Origin: Trichostrongylus colubriformis | Taxonomy: Eukaryota > Nematoda > Chromadorea > Rhabditida > Trichostrongylidae | NCBI GenBank assembly: GCA_963978905.1 | Contig: OZ022261.1 | Span: 31,803,686 to 31,867,685 of the forward strand | Length of the DNA stretch: 64,000 nucleotides | Direction of reading: 5' to 3' | Shown: in pieces, positions 35,491 through 45,915 of the stretch | How the letters are laid out: each line of letters opens with the position of its first letter | How positions within the stretch are numbered: the first letter of the stretch is position 1 | Program-made: the position numbers and the translations under genes | Notes under the pieces: generated by a model | Database searches by the model: none | Seen by the model: only the letters and a program-made list of their open reading frames with translations | Told to the model about the DNA's origin: nothing

Positions 35491-36118
35491 CCGTGAAAGA
35501 TTCGCCTACCAGTCGCTTTCGAGCTCCCTTTCTTGGCTGCACTTAATCGTCTGTCTCCCCGGTCTCACCGTTTCGAAAACGAAATGGAAATTTCCATAGG
35601 CAAAATCCAATTAACTGCAAGCGTCGACCATTATGGGAGGTCCGTGCTCATTTGAGTATGCTTAGAGCAGCTCAGAGGTTGGTCACGTCTGCAGCTTTTT
35701 TTATTTTCCAGACTGCTCCATAGTTTACGACAAATATGGTAATCTCGGGGAGGTCTCAAGACTGCGCTATGCGTTCCAGATCAGTTGATGCACAGTGAAA
35801 CGGCGCATGCATTGAGCCTTGTACTGATGTAAGACCTATTTCTTCCAAGAGGCGCCTTAAAGTGGTTACGATGTCTGGTCCATAACCGGACTGCCTGATG
35901 ACTTTTTAGTAAAAGATCTGCCCTGCTAGGCTGGCTCATTTCAAAATTCGAGACGTTGTTCACTCAAGCCGTATCTGCATATACATTCACTCACAAGGTA
36001 AAATAACATACAAGGCGGAGAAAGGTAGAGGTACCGAGAGAGGTAAGGAGAATGTGAGAGAGGAGAATACATTATTTCCGAGAAGAGGCCTTCCATTTTG
36101 AAAAAGGTGATGAGTGCC

Positions 36119-36385
36119 GAAAGTCGCCTTGAAAAAGCGCAGCTTGGGGTCTTATCACAATACCGCAGCACGGCATGTCGTGTTGCAGTGCATCAGGCGG
36201 GCGAATAGCCAACGGGCTCGGGACAGCCTTGGCGACTGGCCTCTAGCCCGTCTGCAACCTACCCCGGATAGTGACGCAGAGGGGCACAAGACAGAATGGC
36301 GATTTTCGGGCTTCTCTTTCCCGGTTCCTTCGCCGTTGTTACACTTCTTGGCACCCCTAATTTTCAGCCTCCACAATCTGTTAAG
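36119..36385 (-). repeat. GC-rich dispersed repeat, family A, copy 3
   Basis: Minus-oriented copy. Its forward strand reads AAAAAGCGCAGCTTGGGGTC, CCGCAGCACGGC, GTCTGCAACCTACCCCGG and GTGACGCAGAGG, matching the copies at 51635 and 56108 block for block. Confidence 0.75.
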
Positions 36386-37956
36386 GACAAATGGGTATGC
36401 GTAGTCGACAGTGCAAAACACGACTTAAACTTTAACGGCAGGTGATCACTGCTGCAAAGGGTACACGGTGCTCAAATGAGTCAAAGCTGCCCTTTTGAGT
36501 GTATTTTTTGCCGCTATTTGGCATTTCCCGGCGGCCAAGGGCAACGGACGTTAGTTTTTTTGTAATAGCTCCATTGTTACCCTTACTGATGGACCCTTTT
36601 CATAAACACAGCCTAAAAGTGTCAGCAAAACTGCTTCATTGGAAGGGATCCTATTAAATACATCATTCATTTGTATCTTAATTACGACGTTATTGCCTCA
36701 TACTGAATCTGTACAGACGTAGTAAATTGATAAAGAAAAGTTGATCATTTGATGAGATTCAAGAAGTGAAGATTGTAGGCAAAACAGATGAGAATGACCG
36801 TGAAAGTGATCAATGAAGCATAGACAACATTACTCTAATCATAGTGAAGAAAGCCGATTGCTGTGATCCTCTCGGCTCAGCTTTATGCCTACTACCTTGT
36901 AGCCATCTATCAGCCTGCATAGTTACAACCTTCGACAGCTTTCCTATCCAGGTTCAAAGCTACTCTCAGTGCATAGTTTTTTATTGGAATTATCGCCAAC
37001 AAAAATTAACACCCTAACGATCCAGTTGCTTAAACTATGAGGATATATCCGTAACTGAATGATAAACGCAACGATGATCTGCTTACCTTGCATGGAAGAT
37101 GTCCCTCCCCAAGAAATCTGTAGAGGGATGAAGAGACAGATTTATATGGCAAAAAACCCACATGAAATCCGCGGGCGGCCGTCATGTAGCCTTCGATTCG
37201 GTCTTAATGAATATCCTTTTCCTGGAGAGTTAGATGAATTTCATGGTAAACGGATGTTTTGGGAGTTGACGTCGGAGTTTCCTTCACGTACTTTGAGCGC
37301 TCGCGAAATTCGTAATCCTCTCTACGTTCACTGTTTACCAGCAAAATTCTTCTTACAACTCAGCTTATTCGTTAACACGGTTATCCAGCATGTCTACACG
37401 TGCATTTCATTACAGAGGGTAGTCTTCGTAGCTGTGATGATCGACATGCTTCATGCTTGTAAAGTTGTCCTGCTGTCGTAGCACAAGCTTCGGTGCACGT
37501 TGTCCTATATTTGAGATCTCGTTGGTGAGGTGGACGTATACTGACATTCAGTGACTGACTCGAAGCGATTGTCTTGTTGCACTTACTGACGTGGTTTACG
37601 AAGCTTTTATTATGCTGACTACGCGTGCAACAATTTAATATCAAATCAGTATTTCGGGTCAAGCATCAACCGCTGTACACACTATGGATTTGCATTGTCT
37701 TTTAAATGCAAAACCAAGCACAACATTCTCAGCGAGCAGGGTTGTAACACCTCAGAGTCTTTTGGCAGGCCGTAGTAACACTTGTTCACCCATCACTGGA
37801 TGAGATGAGAAGCCAAGGGTATATTGCGGTAAACTCGTATGAGGAAATGTGAAATAAATATCTTTTTGCTTCAACTATGTAGGAATACATAACTGTAAAA
37901 CACATCGCAACTATACAATCCAGCAACAGTTACTCGTATTGTAGAGGTCAAGAAGA

Positions 37957-37967
37957 GGGGGGGGGGG
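37957..37967 (+). repeat. Poly-G tract, 11 G
   Basis: Uninterrupted run, followed about 30 bases later by another purine-rich GGGGGG block near 37992. Confidence 0.85.
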
Positions 37968-38893
37968 CCGTACTTGGTACCCGTAGAGGAAGGGGGGTCG
38001 TACTGAAGCGGTTCTTTATCTCAGCGCCCTGCCTGAGAAGCGTCGAATTAGCTGAGACTTGCACTAGTGCTGCAAGAAGCGAAGGATCACGAAATGATGC
38101 ACGTTCGGATGCTCTTCCTATTCAAAACGTCACATTAAAGGTCGCGGATGACAATCTTAGTTGAGCTTTGAGAAGAAATGTGCACAGGTCAGTCTCTAGG
38201 CACATGGGTCTGTGAGTGATGAAGTTTTTTTACGCATCGTAAATGCACTCTTCAGATAGTGCCTGTTCTAGCCGGCTATGTTGCTGCTCTGAAACTAAAA
38301 TTTCCTCTTTATCGCTTTTTAAACAGTTTCGACATCTTGCATGTGAGTTTGTATTCCTTGCCTACTGGCCGTGCAGCTTACGCTGGCGGATCAATCTGTG
38401 GGTCTTTGTGAAGAAAGCTCGCAAACCAGCTTTAAAACGCTTTGCCTTTATTACTCTTGCAGAACGGCGTTTGACATGGCGGCCGTATTCCTCCTCGATG
38501 CTTTCGACAAATAAAACTCCCTTTAATTGATGGTAGAAAGAAAGCTATCTCATGGGTGACAGAAGAACCTTGCACAAAAACAATGACCCGATCTCGTATG
38601 AAGCGTTGGAACAGAAACCACCCCAGTTAGGAGTTTGACATCACCTATGATGCGGACTCACAAATTTTTCTCTTGTTTGATGAGATTATCAGGAGAAATA
38701 AACAACTAGAAGTTTCAACCGGAAATGTGGCTAGGTACGCAGACCAAATGAAAGCAATGAAAATGTTTAAAAGCGGTGTTCGGAGGAAAACCTGAACTAA
38801 ATTTCAGGTGTCGTCCATGTCCCGTTCCCACTGAGCGAGCGCACTTTCACGTGAGCTCATAGAAGAAGATGAGCTTTGGTGTTCCGTGTGCTG

Positions 38894-38971
38894 GTCATGT
38901 TATGAAGAGCATCAGTATTTAATGAAATTAAGGTCGTGCTATGAAGTGCATCAGTATTTGATGAAATTAAA
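38894..38971 (+). repeat. Tandem duplication, two 39-base units
   Basis: Units start at 38894 and 38933. Both contain GCATCAGTATTT and GATGAAATTAA-like blocks, with four or five differences. Confidence 0.85.
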
Positions 38972-39254
38972 CATGTTTTTCGGTCGGATCGCTTCGCCTA
39001 ATAATGTGTGTTGCTGATTGGTGTTTACCGGAACCTCGTATATCATTGCGACTTTCACATCAACGATCTAATGCGAAATTGCCGACCACAAGCGGCTTTT
39101 ACGTGCAGATGAATTTAAGTGATGGGTAGTGGTAGCGGATTCTTGGTGGCACCATGATGACAATATATAGGATAAGTTGTTAAAGAAACCGTTGAAGATA
39201 ATTCTGGCGAAGACGGAATAATAGCGGAATGAATATCGATGTTATCAGCATTGT

Positions 39255-39495
39255 AATGTAGAGAAAGAATGGAATAAAATTGTCAAATTCTCTAGAAACT
39301 CTAGAAATATGAGACCGAAAACCCTCCTTCACACCCTTTCCTGTCACCCCCACAGCATTACTAGCCGGTGGGAGTAAACGCAGACGGACAAAGGGCCAAG
39401 TCAGTCGACCGCGAACATTCCCCCCCCATCAGCAACTCGTCCAGCGGATGAGAGGCAGCGTAGCTGCGGTTTTCTTTCAAAAGTGTTTCGCCACA
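39255..39495 (+). repeat. GC-rich dispersed repeat, family A, copy 4
   Basis: Contains AGAGAAAGAATGGAATAAAA, CATTACTAGCCGGTGGGAG, GGGCCAAGTCAGTCGACCGC and ATCAGCAACTCGTCCAGCGG in family order. Confidence 0.75.
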
Positions 39496-40350
39496 GATCA
39501 TCTTTTCTAAGCCGTAAAGTTCGTTCAAAGATGTCATGTCTTACAGGTTTTTATTTTGTCTTTACTTCCAACGGTGCCTTCAAGCGTATATACAGTCCAG
39601 TTCGCTTTCCCAAAAAGCCTGTATATACAGACCAGTTCGCTTTTCCAAAAGGTGCATGTAGTCCACAAAAACCATTGCTATGCTATAAACTGGCACTGCT
39701 TCTTAAATGGGTGTGATTTTCTTAGCTTGGTTCATTTTACAGTCCCTCATAACAAGGAGCAGATAAAATATAAAAAGGCAGATTCCAAAAATCAAAAAGG
39801 TCATAAGCGTGGAGCATTCGTGATTTTCATTGCAACGATCAAGGCAAAAGTTTTCGCCATATGCTACAACGGGAGATGACCTTTTTTTCATGGCTCCACT
39901 TCACGTTCATGTCCGATTGGTCCAATGGATTTCTTGGACGACTAGAAGTAAGGCAGCGTTCATAGTGGTGGAACTTGCGCTTCTGCGAACTGGGGAATTT
40001 GCGGAAAATAATAAAGGGGTCTATCGATTGGGAGCATTTGAAGCTTCCTGAGGAAATGCAGAATTGTGGAATGTGCGGAAAAGGATCAGATAATTATCGA
40101 TTCTGAGGCTCCAAAGAATCGGAAGGATTTGAGAGATAAAGATTTCACGTTTTTATTTTCCACAGAAAACGCAACTCATGCAATTCCCCCGGTTAGTACT
40201 TATCTCATCCATTTCCGCAGCTTCCACATTTCTGCAAAAACACTAATTTCACCACACTGAACGTCACCTAAACTCTCCTTATTCAGAAAGAGCTCACAGG
40301 AAATGATGGGTTTGTAAGAGCTATAAACCGATTCGTGTGGAGGAGGGGGC

Positions 40351-40364
40351 GGGGGGGGGGGGGG
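40351..40364 (+). repeat. Poly-G tract, 14 G
   Basis: A GGGGG block, one C, then 14 G; a strong quadruplex candidate. Confidence 0.9.
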
Positions 40365-40604
40365 CAGGACTGAGAAGCGCTCTTTTAAACGGAGTAGAAA
40401 CGGAGTATGAATTCTCAAAGTATTTTCCAACATACATTCATAATAAGAAATTACTCCCTTGTTTGCAGCCATAAATAACAAAGAGTTGAGCATGGGCACC
40501 TAATGGGGTGGCGTGAGTCATATGTGCACCACAGCTTGACGTTCAGAAAAACCCGCGCGCACCACGCCGCCCGCTCAGTGGAAGCGCACGTTGTCGTCAA
40601 TGGG

Positions 40605-40823
40605 TCAGAGCACGTCTTGCGGGTTACGCCCTGTGAGCGCAGTTACCATTTGTACGAGTAATGTTAAGTTAAACCTTAAATTAATCGCAAATGTAATTAT
40701 TGAATCATCACCTTCAGTCGATCGTAGACAAATATTACTGTGTGTCACTAAAATTTGCAATTTCGATGCGAAAGCAGGCTTCACGAGTTCAAGCGAAAAT
40801 AGCACGAGAACAAACAAAACCAT
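40605..40823 (-). CDS. Candidate small secreted protein (72 residues) or first exon
   Basis: The open frame starts MVLFVLVLFSLELVKPAFA, a good signal peptide with a plausible cleavage after AFA. It continues 53 more residues, including two cysteine-free hydrophobic strands, to a stop at 40605. An internal donor (CTGAAG|GTGATG) would end a first exon early. There is no canonical trans-splice acceptor directly upstream, which weakens the call. No family recognised. Confidence 0.3.
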   Translation of the reverse strand: MVLFVLVLFSLELVKPAFASKLQILVTHSNICLRSTEGDDSIITFAINLRFNLTLLVQMVTALTGRNPQDVL

Positions 40824-41671
40824 AGCCCAGAAAAGCTAACCACATGCTAACACACTCGTCTCGAAACTCCTCAAGTTGTTGTTGTTGGTAGGTGCCTTCT
40901 GCTGAGAGCTTTCTGACTTCTTCCCAAAGTTAATTTCACTTACGGACCATCGTTAGTAAATCTTCCAAAGGCGAACGTGAAGAACAATATAAGGGGAAAT
41001 GGAATGGAGCCTCTATTTGACTGCAAAGGCAGCAAGCCAGACTTTCCGAGCATCGCTGACATCTATAGGTTAACTCTTATCATAGCTTAAATAATAAAGG
41101 TCATTGTATGAAGCGGGATAGCATCAAAAAAAAATGTCAAATGAACAGAGTTTCAACAGATTTTGAATTTTAATTGTACAATCAACTAACTCAGGACACA
41201 ACGGCTTCACAGCAGGAATAAATGTACCAAGCAAAATTGCGTCAGAATCGTCAGCAAGTTAATGAGCTCATTGGATTAGCAAAGATAAAGCGAGTCAAGC
41301 GTAGACGACGGCAAAAGCTTCACACATGATGATGATATGATGGCATGATTCCAATCATTAATCTATTGAATGAGCATCTCAGCTCATTAGTACTTCTCAT
41401 TGCGTAACTGACAATGTCACATCCATTTGGGATATATTAAAGATAATCGGCTAATTGATCTCTTTTACCAAGAACGAAATAGATATCAATTTATAAAGTC
41501 TAAGAGGCACAAGTTCTAGAAAGGAATCTGTGCACTTTACTTAATAATCATTCATAACGTCCTAGTCATTTAAAGACAGCATTAAAGGTAAAGTGGTTAC
41601 TGGGAAATTCCCAAAAGAAGTCACTCAAATGGAAACTTGGAGCCTATTTATTGCGGAACGGGAACGCCCGT

Positions 41672-41750
41672 CGAAAAGCGCACCTCCGAGCTGTGGACGG
41701 CGTAATGGTTAACAGCTGACGCCTCCAAGCGACGTGACTCCTGATTGGCT
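41672..41750 (+). repeat. tRNA-like repeat copy 1
   Basis: Contains CGAAAAGCGCACCTCCGAGC and GGCGTAATGGTTAACAGC; the latter resembles a tRNA D-arm and A-box. It is followed by TGACGCCTCCAAGCGACG. A diverged relative lies at 62115-62200. Confidence 0.4.
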
Positions 41751-42620
41751 ATGGTGAGAGTGGCCAACGAGATGCGGCAGGGTTGAAGTTACCGCGGCGC
41801 GCTTTCTCAATTTCAGCTCGAAGCTCACTTAAAAAAACAGACGTTGTCATATTTCCGAAGATGCTTTCGTGTTTACGACTTGGCAACATCTAGATGGAAA
41901 CTCGTCCGGACTACCCGCCTTTTAACGGTAGGGTCGTCAGCGGTGAAGGGGTCCTATTTCGCAGTTCTTCAACCACTTCTTCCCGTTTTCCTTCATCATC
42001 GTGCTTCTAACCACCTCATCTTTAATATTCACTACATTTTTCACTATTCGTCCGAATTTCTCCTATCACAGCTCTGAAAGGAAAACCGAATAAAGTAGCC
42101 GCAAGCCTTAAGAATAAATCTTCTTCCCACCCCTCGATTCAGCCGCATAAAGATTTTCCCACATTTTTCCGATTTTCTCAAAAAAATAAATCCAGAGAAG
42201 AGCTCGCCAGCCGAGGTAAATTTGGGGAATGTGAAAAACACAATAGAAGCCCAGAGAAACTACAAGTTTTTGTGCACGAATTCTGCGGGTTTATAAGGTG
42301 AAATCAAAACTGGTCTATTGTACTACCCATACTTCACACCATAGCACTGGAAAATAGTAGACCTTTTGCAGGATGTATGCGCAAAAAATGGAATTTAATA
42401 TCAAACTTTTGCGGACGATCACGGGCAAGTGGGCTGTTCAAACTTAGGAAAAAGCGTGAAACATTAAATCGACTAGAGCACGGAATGAGAAAGCATGGTT
42501 GCGCGGAACCATCAGGAGCAGTTGCGAAGGATCTGCGGCGTGACTTTGAACGGGATACATATCTTTTTGTTCCTTCTCCTTTAAAAGTAACAGAAGAAAG
42601 GCGCTTAAAGGTGGTATGTA

Positions 42621-43216
42621 TTAAGTTGTCGAGAAAGTTCTTTCGTTTTTAAAAACGTGGTTTTTCCCTTCAAGCTGCTTTCTAGCAATTTCTTCTATAC
42701 ATATATATGTAGCACAAGTTCACACGCATCTATAGGTGTTATTGTCCTTCATCTCCCGGTTAACCTTTTTCGGCAAAATTAATTTATTAAAGGTCAACGT
42801 CATCTTCATTACCAAAAGCTTTTTTTGAATGGCGTTAGATAGGGAAAGGAAAAGATGCTAATCCGGTGAAGCAAGATCAGGGCTATGAGGTGGATGGGGT
42901 AGCACTTCCCATTCAAGTTCGAGAATTTTTTGGCGAGTCAATTTTTGGCGAGTCTTCCCAATTGAAAAAGAGACTCGCCAAAAAATTCTCGAGCTTGAAT
43001 GGGAAGTGCTATCCCATCCACCTTACAGCCGTGATCTTGCTCCATCGGATATCATTATTTTTTCCTTTCCCTACCCAACGCCATTCAAAGAAAAATCCTC
43101 GATAATGAAGAAGAATTGACCTTTAATAAAATAATTTTGCCGAAGAAGGTTATCCCGGAAATGAAGGACAATAATACCTATACTATAAATGCGTGTGAGC
43201 TTGTACTACATATATA
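42621..43216. mobile_element. Second mariner-derived foldback element, cut by the assembly gap
   Basis: Starts TTAAGTTGTCGAGAAAGT after a TA at 42619-42620. It is a palindrome around 42960 with arms matching those of the element at 14093: CGAGAATTTTTTGGCGAGTC in the middle, and GGATAAC or GGTTAAC next to CCTTTTTCGGC further out. The right arm encodes HPPYSRDLAPSD, with Arg in place of the usual Pro before the Asp. The right end is lost in the N run from 43217. The terminus differs from that of the first copy, so the two arose from different mariner subfamilies or have diverged ends. Confidence 0.8.
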
Positions 43217-43416
43217 NNNNNNNNNNNNNNNNNNNNNNNNNNNNNNNNNNNNNNNNNNNNNNNNNNNNNNNNNNNNNNNNNNNNNNNNNNNNNNNNNNNN
43301 NNNNNNNNNNNNNNNNNNNNNNNNNNNNNNNNNNNNNNNNNNNNNNNNNNNNNNNNNNNNNNNNNNNNNNNNNNNNNNNNNNNNNNNNNNNNNNNNNNNN
43401 NNNNNNNNNNNNNNNN
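43217..43416. other. Assembly gap, 200 N
   Basis: Exactly 200 N. It begins inside the right arm of a foldback element, where a palindrome would stall assembly. The true size is unknown. Confidence 1.
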
Positions 43417-43708
43417 TGTAGTGATCAAGATATTCGAGAAAAAGATAAATATTTGAAGTCGAAAATATTTCTAATTAAAACCTCCCGTCAACCCAACATA
43501 CATATGCGGCTGCTGATAGCTTGTATTTTCACTACAGGACATAGTTGAAAGACTTATCCAACACCTCTTCACTTAGTACGATCACTTTCAGGTTTCACCC
43601 ATTGCAACAAGGTCCGAGTATTTTAATGCAAGGTTCAAAGGATCCAGTATACTGCAAGGAAAATACAAAAGTGATGTCAACCAGTACCGAGAAACAGGAA
43701 AAATTCCT

Positions 43709-43978
43709 TCAAAACATTACAAAAAATCGGCCGATTACTACTTCTTCGTGCTGAAACGTCTCACTTAAGCTCTGTCCAAAGCAACCAGAGCAGTTGCAAT
43801 TATGAGCAATGGAAGAAGATCAAAATAAAATAAAATAAGCGCTTGGGAGGCTATCGAAACAAAGTCTCTGTAAAATTAGAGTCAACAAATCTACGAATAA
43901 ATCGATAGTGATGGAAAACATTGTACCTGTTCTTCCTCCGTCCATTCGACGTGCAGCATATCGCTGCTTTGCGGAACC
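43709..43978 (-). CDS. Candidate two-exon gene fragment
   Basis: Minus exons 43978-43927 (after CAGTCTCAG; reads VPQSSDMLHVEWTEEEQ; donor CAG|GTACAA) and 43750-43709 (after GACGTTTCAG; reads HEEVVIGRFFVMF then TGA). The first exon has one leading base from an upstream exon not found; the junction between the two is phase 0. Both pieces are short, so chance is possible. No family recognised. Confidence 0.25.
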
Positions 43979-43979
43979 C

Positions 43980-44549
43980 TGAGACTGGACAGCGTGGTGG
44001 CGGTGGTGAAAGGCAAATGCAAAAATGTCGTCCAATAACAGCCAAATCACCCCTTGAATGAGTGTAGAATAAACCGATGTCGACAGCACACACATACGCA
44101 GATACGTGTCGGACAGTACAGCATTTTCTATTCAATGCAAGAGAAGTGATCGAAGGGTAACTAATGGTTGACGAATACTTAAGCAGCCGAGAACAGTCTA
44201 GCGAACTCAAGGTTTGGATGATTACTGAACAAAGAAAAGGCCATGGCCGTGAAAACGCGCCAGGAAAATCATAGAATTTGTAAACATTTTACTTTCCATT
44301 GTTTGCAGGTGCTTGATGCCATGAAAGGAAATGGCAGTGATTTTCCTTCGAGAGCAAAACTGGAAGGTCTATGGTTGCGCTGCTTCGAAGAGCCCGCTAG
44401 GTTTAAATAAAATTTCCGGCGAATCCGATGCACGCTACCCGGCGAAACACTCGGATGAATTGCACACGAAAGTAATGCTGATAAAGCGTGGGAGTGGTTC
44501 GCCAATCCACCACGCTAAAACGTAGTGAATAGTAAACTGGCGATTGTGG
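43980..44549. other. Stretch without a gene
   Basis: Open frames of 64-119 codons overlap on both strands without domains. Upstream exons of the 43.7-43.9 kb candidate could be here. Confidence 0.3.
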
Positions 44550-44800
44550 CTGTGTGGCGAGCGGTCGAATTTTCGCTCGCGGCGTCGCACTGACAGCGCC
44601 GTCAGTACGACTTGCCGCAGTCGTTTGGAATTCCGCTCAAGAAGCAGTGGGCTGGTACCGTCAAGGATCTTCGAAGATTGCACGTTGGAAGCTCCGGAAG
44701 CCCGCCTATGTTGTTGTTGCTGTTACAACAGATAAATGACTCACACTCGCAGCGGGCGACCGCGCGAAAATTCGACCAATGGCCACACACCCGGCTATTG
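44550..44800. repeat. GC-rich foldback repeat (family C), single copy
   Basis: Ends are inverted: GTCGAATTTTCGCTCGCGGC on the left and the complement of GCGCGAAAATTCGACCA on the right (about 44775). The interior carries GTTTGGAATTCCGCTCAAGA, GCAGTGGGCTGGTACCG and GAAGATTGCA, the same order as the copies at 19-20 kb. Overlapping open frames (61-93 codons) are repeat-derived. Confidence 0.75.
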
Positions 44801-45755
44801 CGATACTATCAATGCACAGAAGGACGTATGAACAAGTTGAGTCCAAGGAATATCAAAATGGAGAAGAGTTTTTTGAATCGGATGGTGGGGTGAGTCTTCT
44901 AGCCTCGGAAATTTCCTCAGCAAGGACATCTCCAGTTGCTTATATGTTGGTAAATTGTTACTCCTCGTAGAAAACTCATGCATTTATTAGATTGACGCAT
45001 CAGCCGGCCATACAACCACTGAATGGGTTCTAATTCATCCACTGCCAACATTATGTCCTTGCTAATTGTAGCTCAGGAATGCACCCATTATAGCTCGAGA
45101 ACCGCCTATACTAGGTAGACCACTCCACCCTCCTTTCCATAGCATGAGTCAAATGAAGAAGCTGGTAAAGCTTTAGTCTACCGTATATGAAGTACAGATT
45201 ACATTTAGCTTGATTCTTTTCGACATGAATTTATAAAAGTTCAAGGCTTGGAAAGTTTTGGGCTTGTTCCAAGCTATCTCATGCAAAAATGTGCACATGT
45301 CCAGGCGTGAAATTTCGGGAAAAGTAAAGAAAAAACAATGGCATTTGACTTTGTGCGGGTCCGAAACCAATATATCTCCCTACAACATTGCCCAATTCAA
45401 TCGCCAGCGACCACAGGGAGATATTGAAGAGAAGAGAAGAAGGCTCACTGGCCACAAACACTGCGAAATCATCAAATGAGGCATCACACGCGGAAAATCT
45501 GCCGCTCACATCAATCTGAGAATAGACCAACAGACGCATGGTATAGAAGCAGGTAATACATATGCAACAAGATAATATTATGCTGCGATGCTTAAATTTT
45601 CAAAAAGAGTTACATAGTAGCGCACTTATATCGTACGTTAAATTTTTATAGAGAACAAACAGCAGACGTAATAAAAACCAACTGAACGGTACAGCCGCTC
45701 ATATATGTAGTATTTGTATGATGGATGAGAATTCTTAGACGAACTCTGTCATTCG
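44801..45755. other. Stretch without a gene
   Basis: Nothing recognised; short frames only. Confidence 0.4.
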
Positions 45756-45915
45756 TTAAAGGAATCGTGGACGGAAAGTGAGTTAGTCTGTTACCTATAT
45801 ATTTATGTTGTACTTGCTGAATAAGAGATTTGCTGAACGTTGCACGCAAAAAGTAAAAATCCCGTTCAGATGCAGCTCCTCAAAGTGGCGGACGACGGGA
45901 CAGGAACTCTGAGTG
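45756..45915 (+). repeat. Partial TTAA MITE (family B), left arm
   Basis: Begins TTAAAGGAATCGTGGACGG (TTAA at 45756-45759). It then shows the family blocks GTCTGTTACCTATA, TTTATGTTGTACTTGC and GTGGCGGACGACGGGAC. The right arm is absent. Confidence 0.7.

Larger units (their letters stand above)
36386..39254. other. Stretch without a firmly supported gene
   Basis: The plus-strand frame at 37059-37481 has a stretch reading LDEFHGKRMFWEL that looks protein-like, but no splice partners were found. The minus strand near 38400-38530 reads GVLFVESIEEEYGRHVKRRS, possibly a transposon protein remnant. An 11-G run is at 37957-37967. Confidence 0.3.
39496..42618. other. Stretch with weak exon candidates only
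   Basis: Apart from the candidate at 40605-40823, a minus-strand exon-like stretch at about 40932-41015 lies between TTTGCAG and GTAAGTG. It reads SNRGSIPFPLILFFTFAFG. No third exon joins the two in phase. Confidence 0.3.

Noticed and set aside
43116..43548. Open frames crossing the N run
   Set aside because: They consist mainly of unknown residues and the flanks are the foldback mariner.
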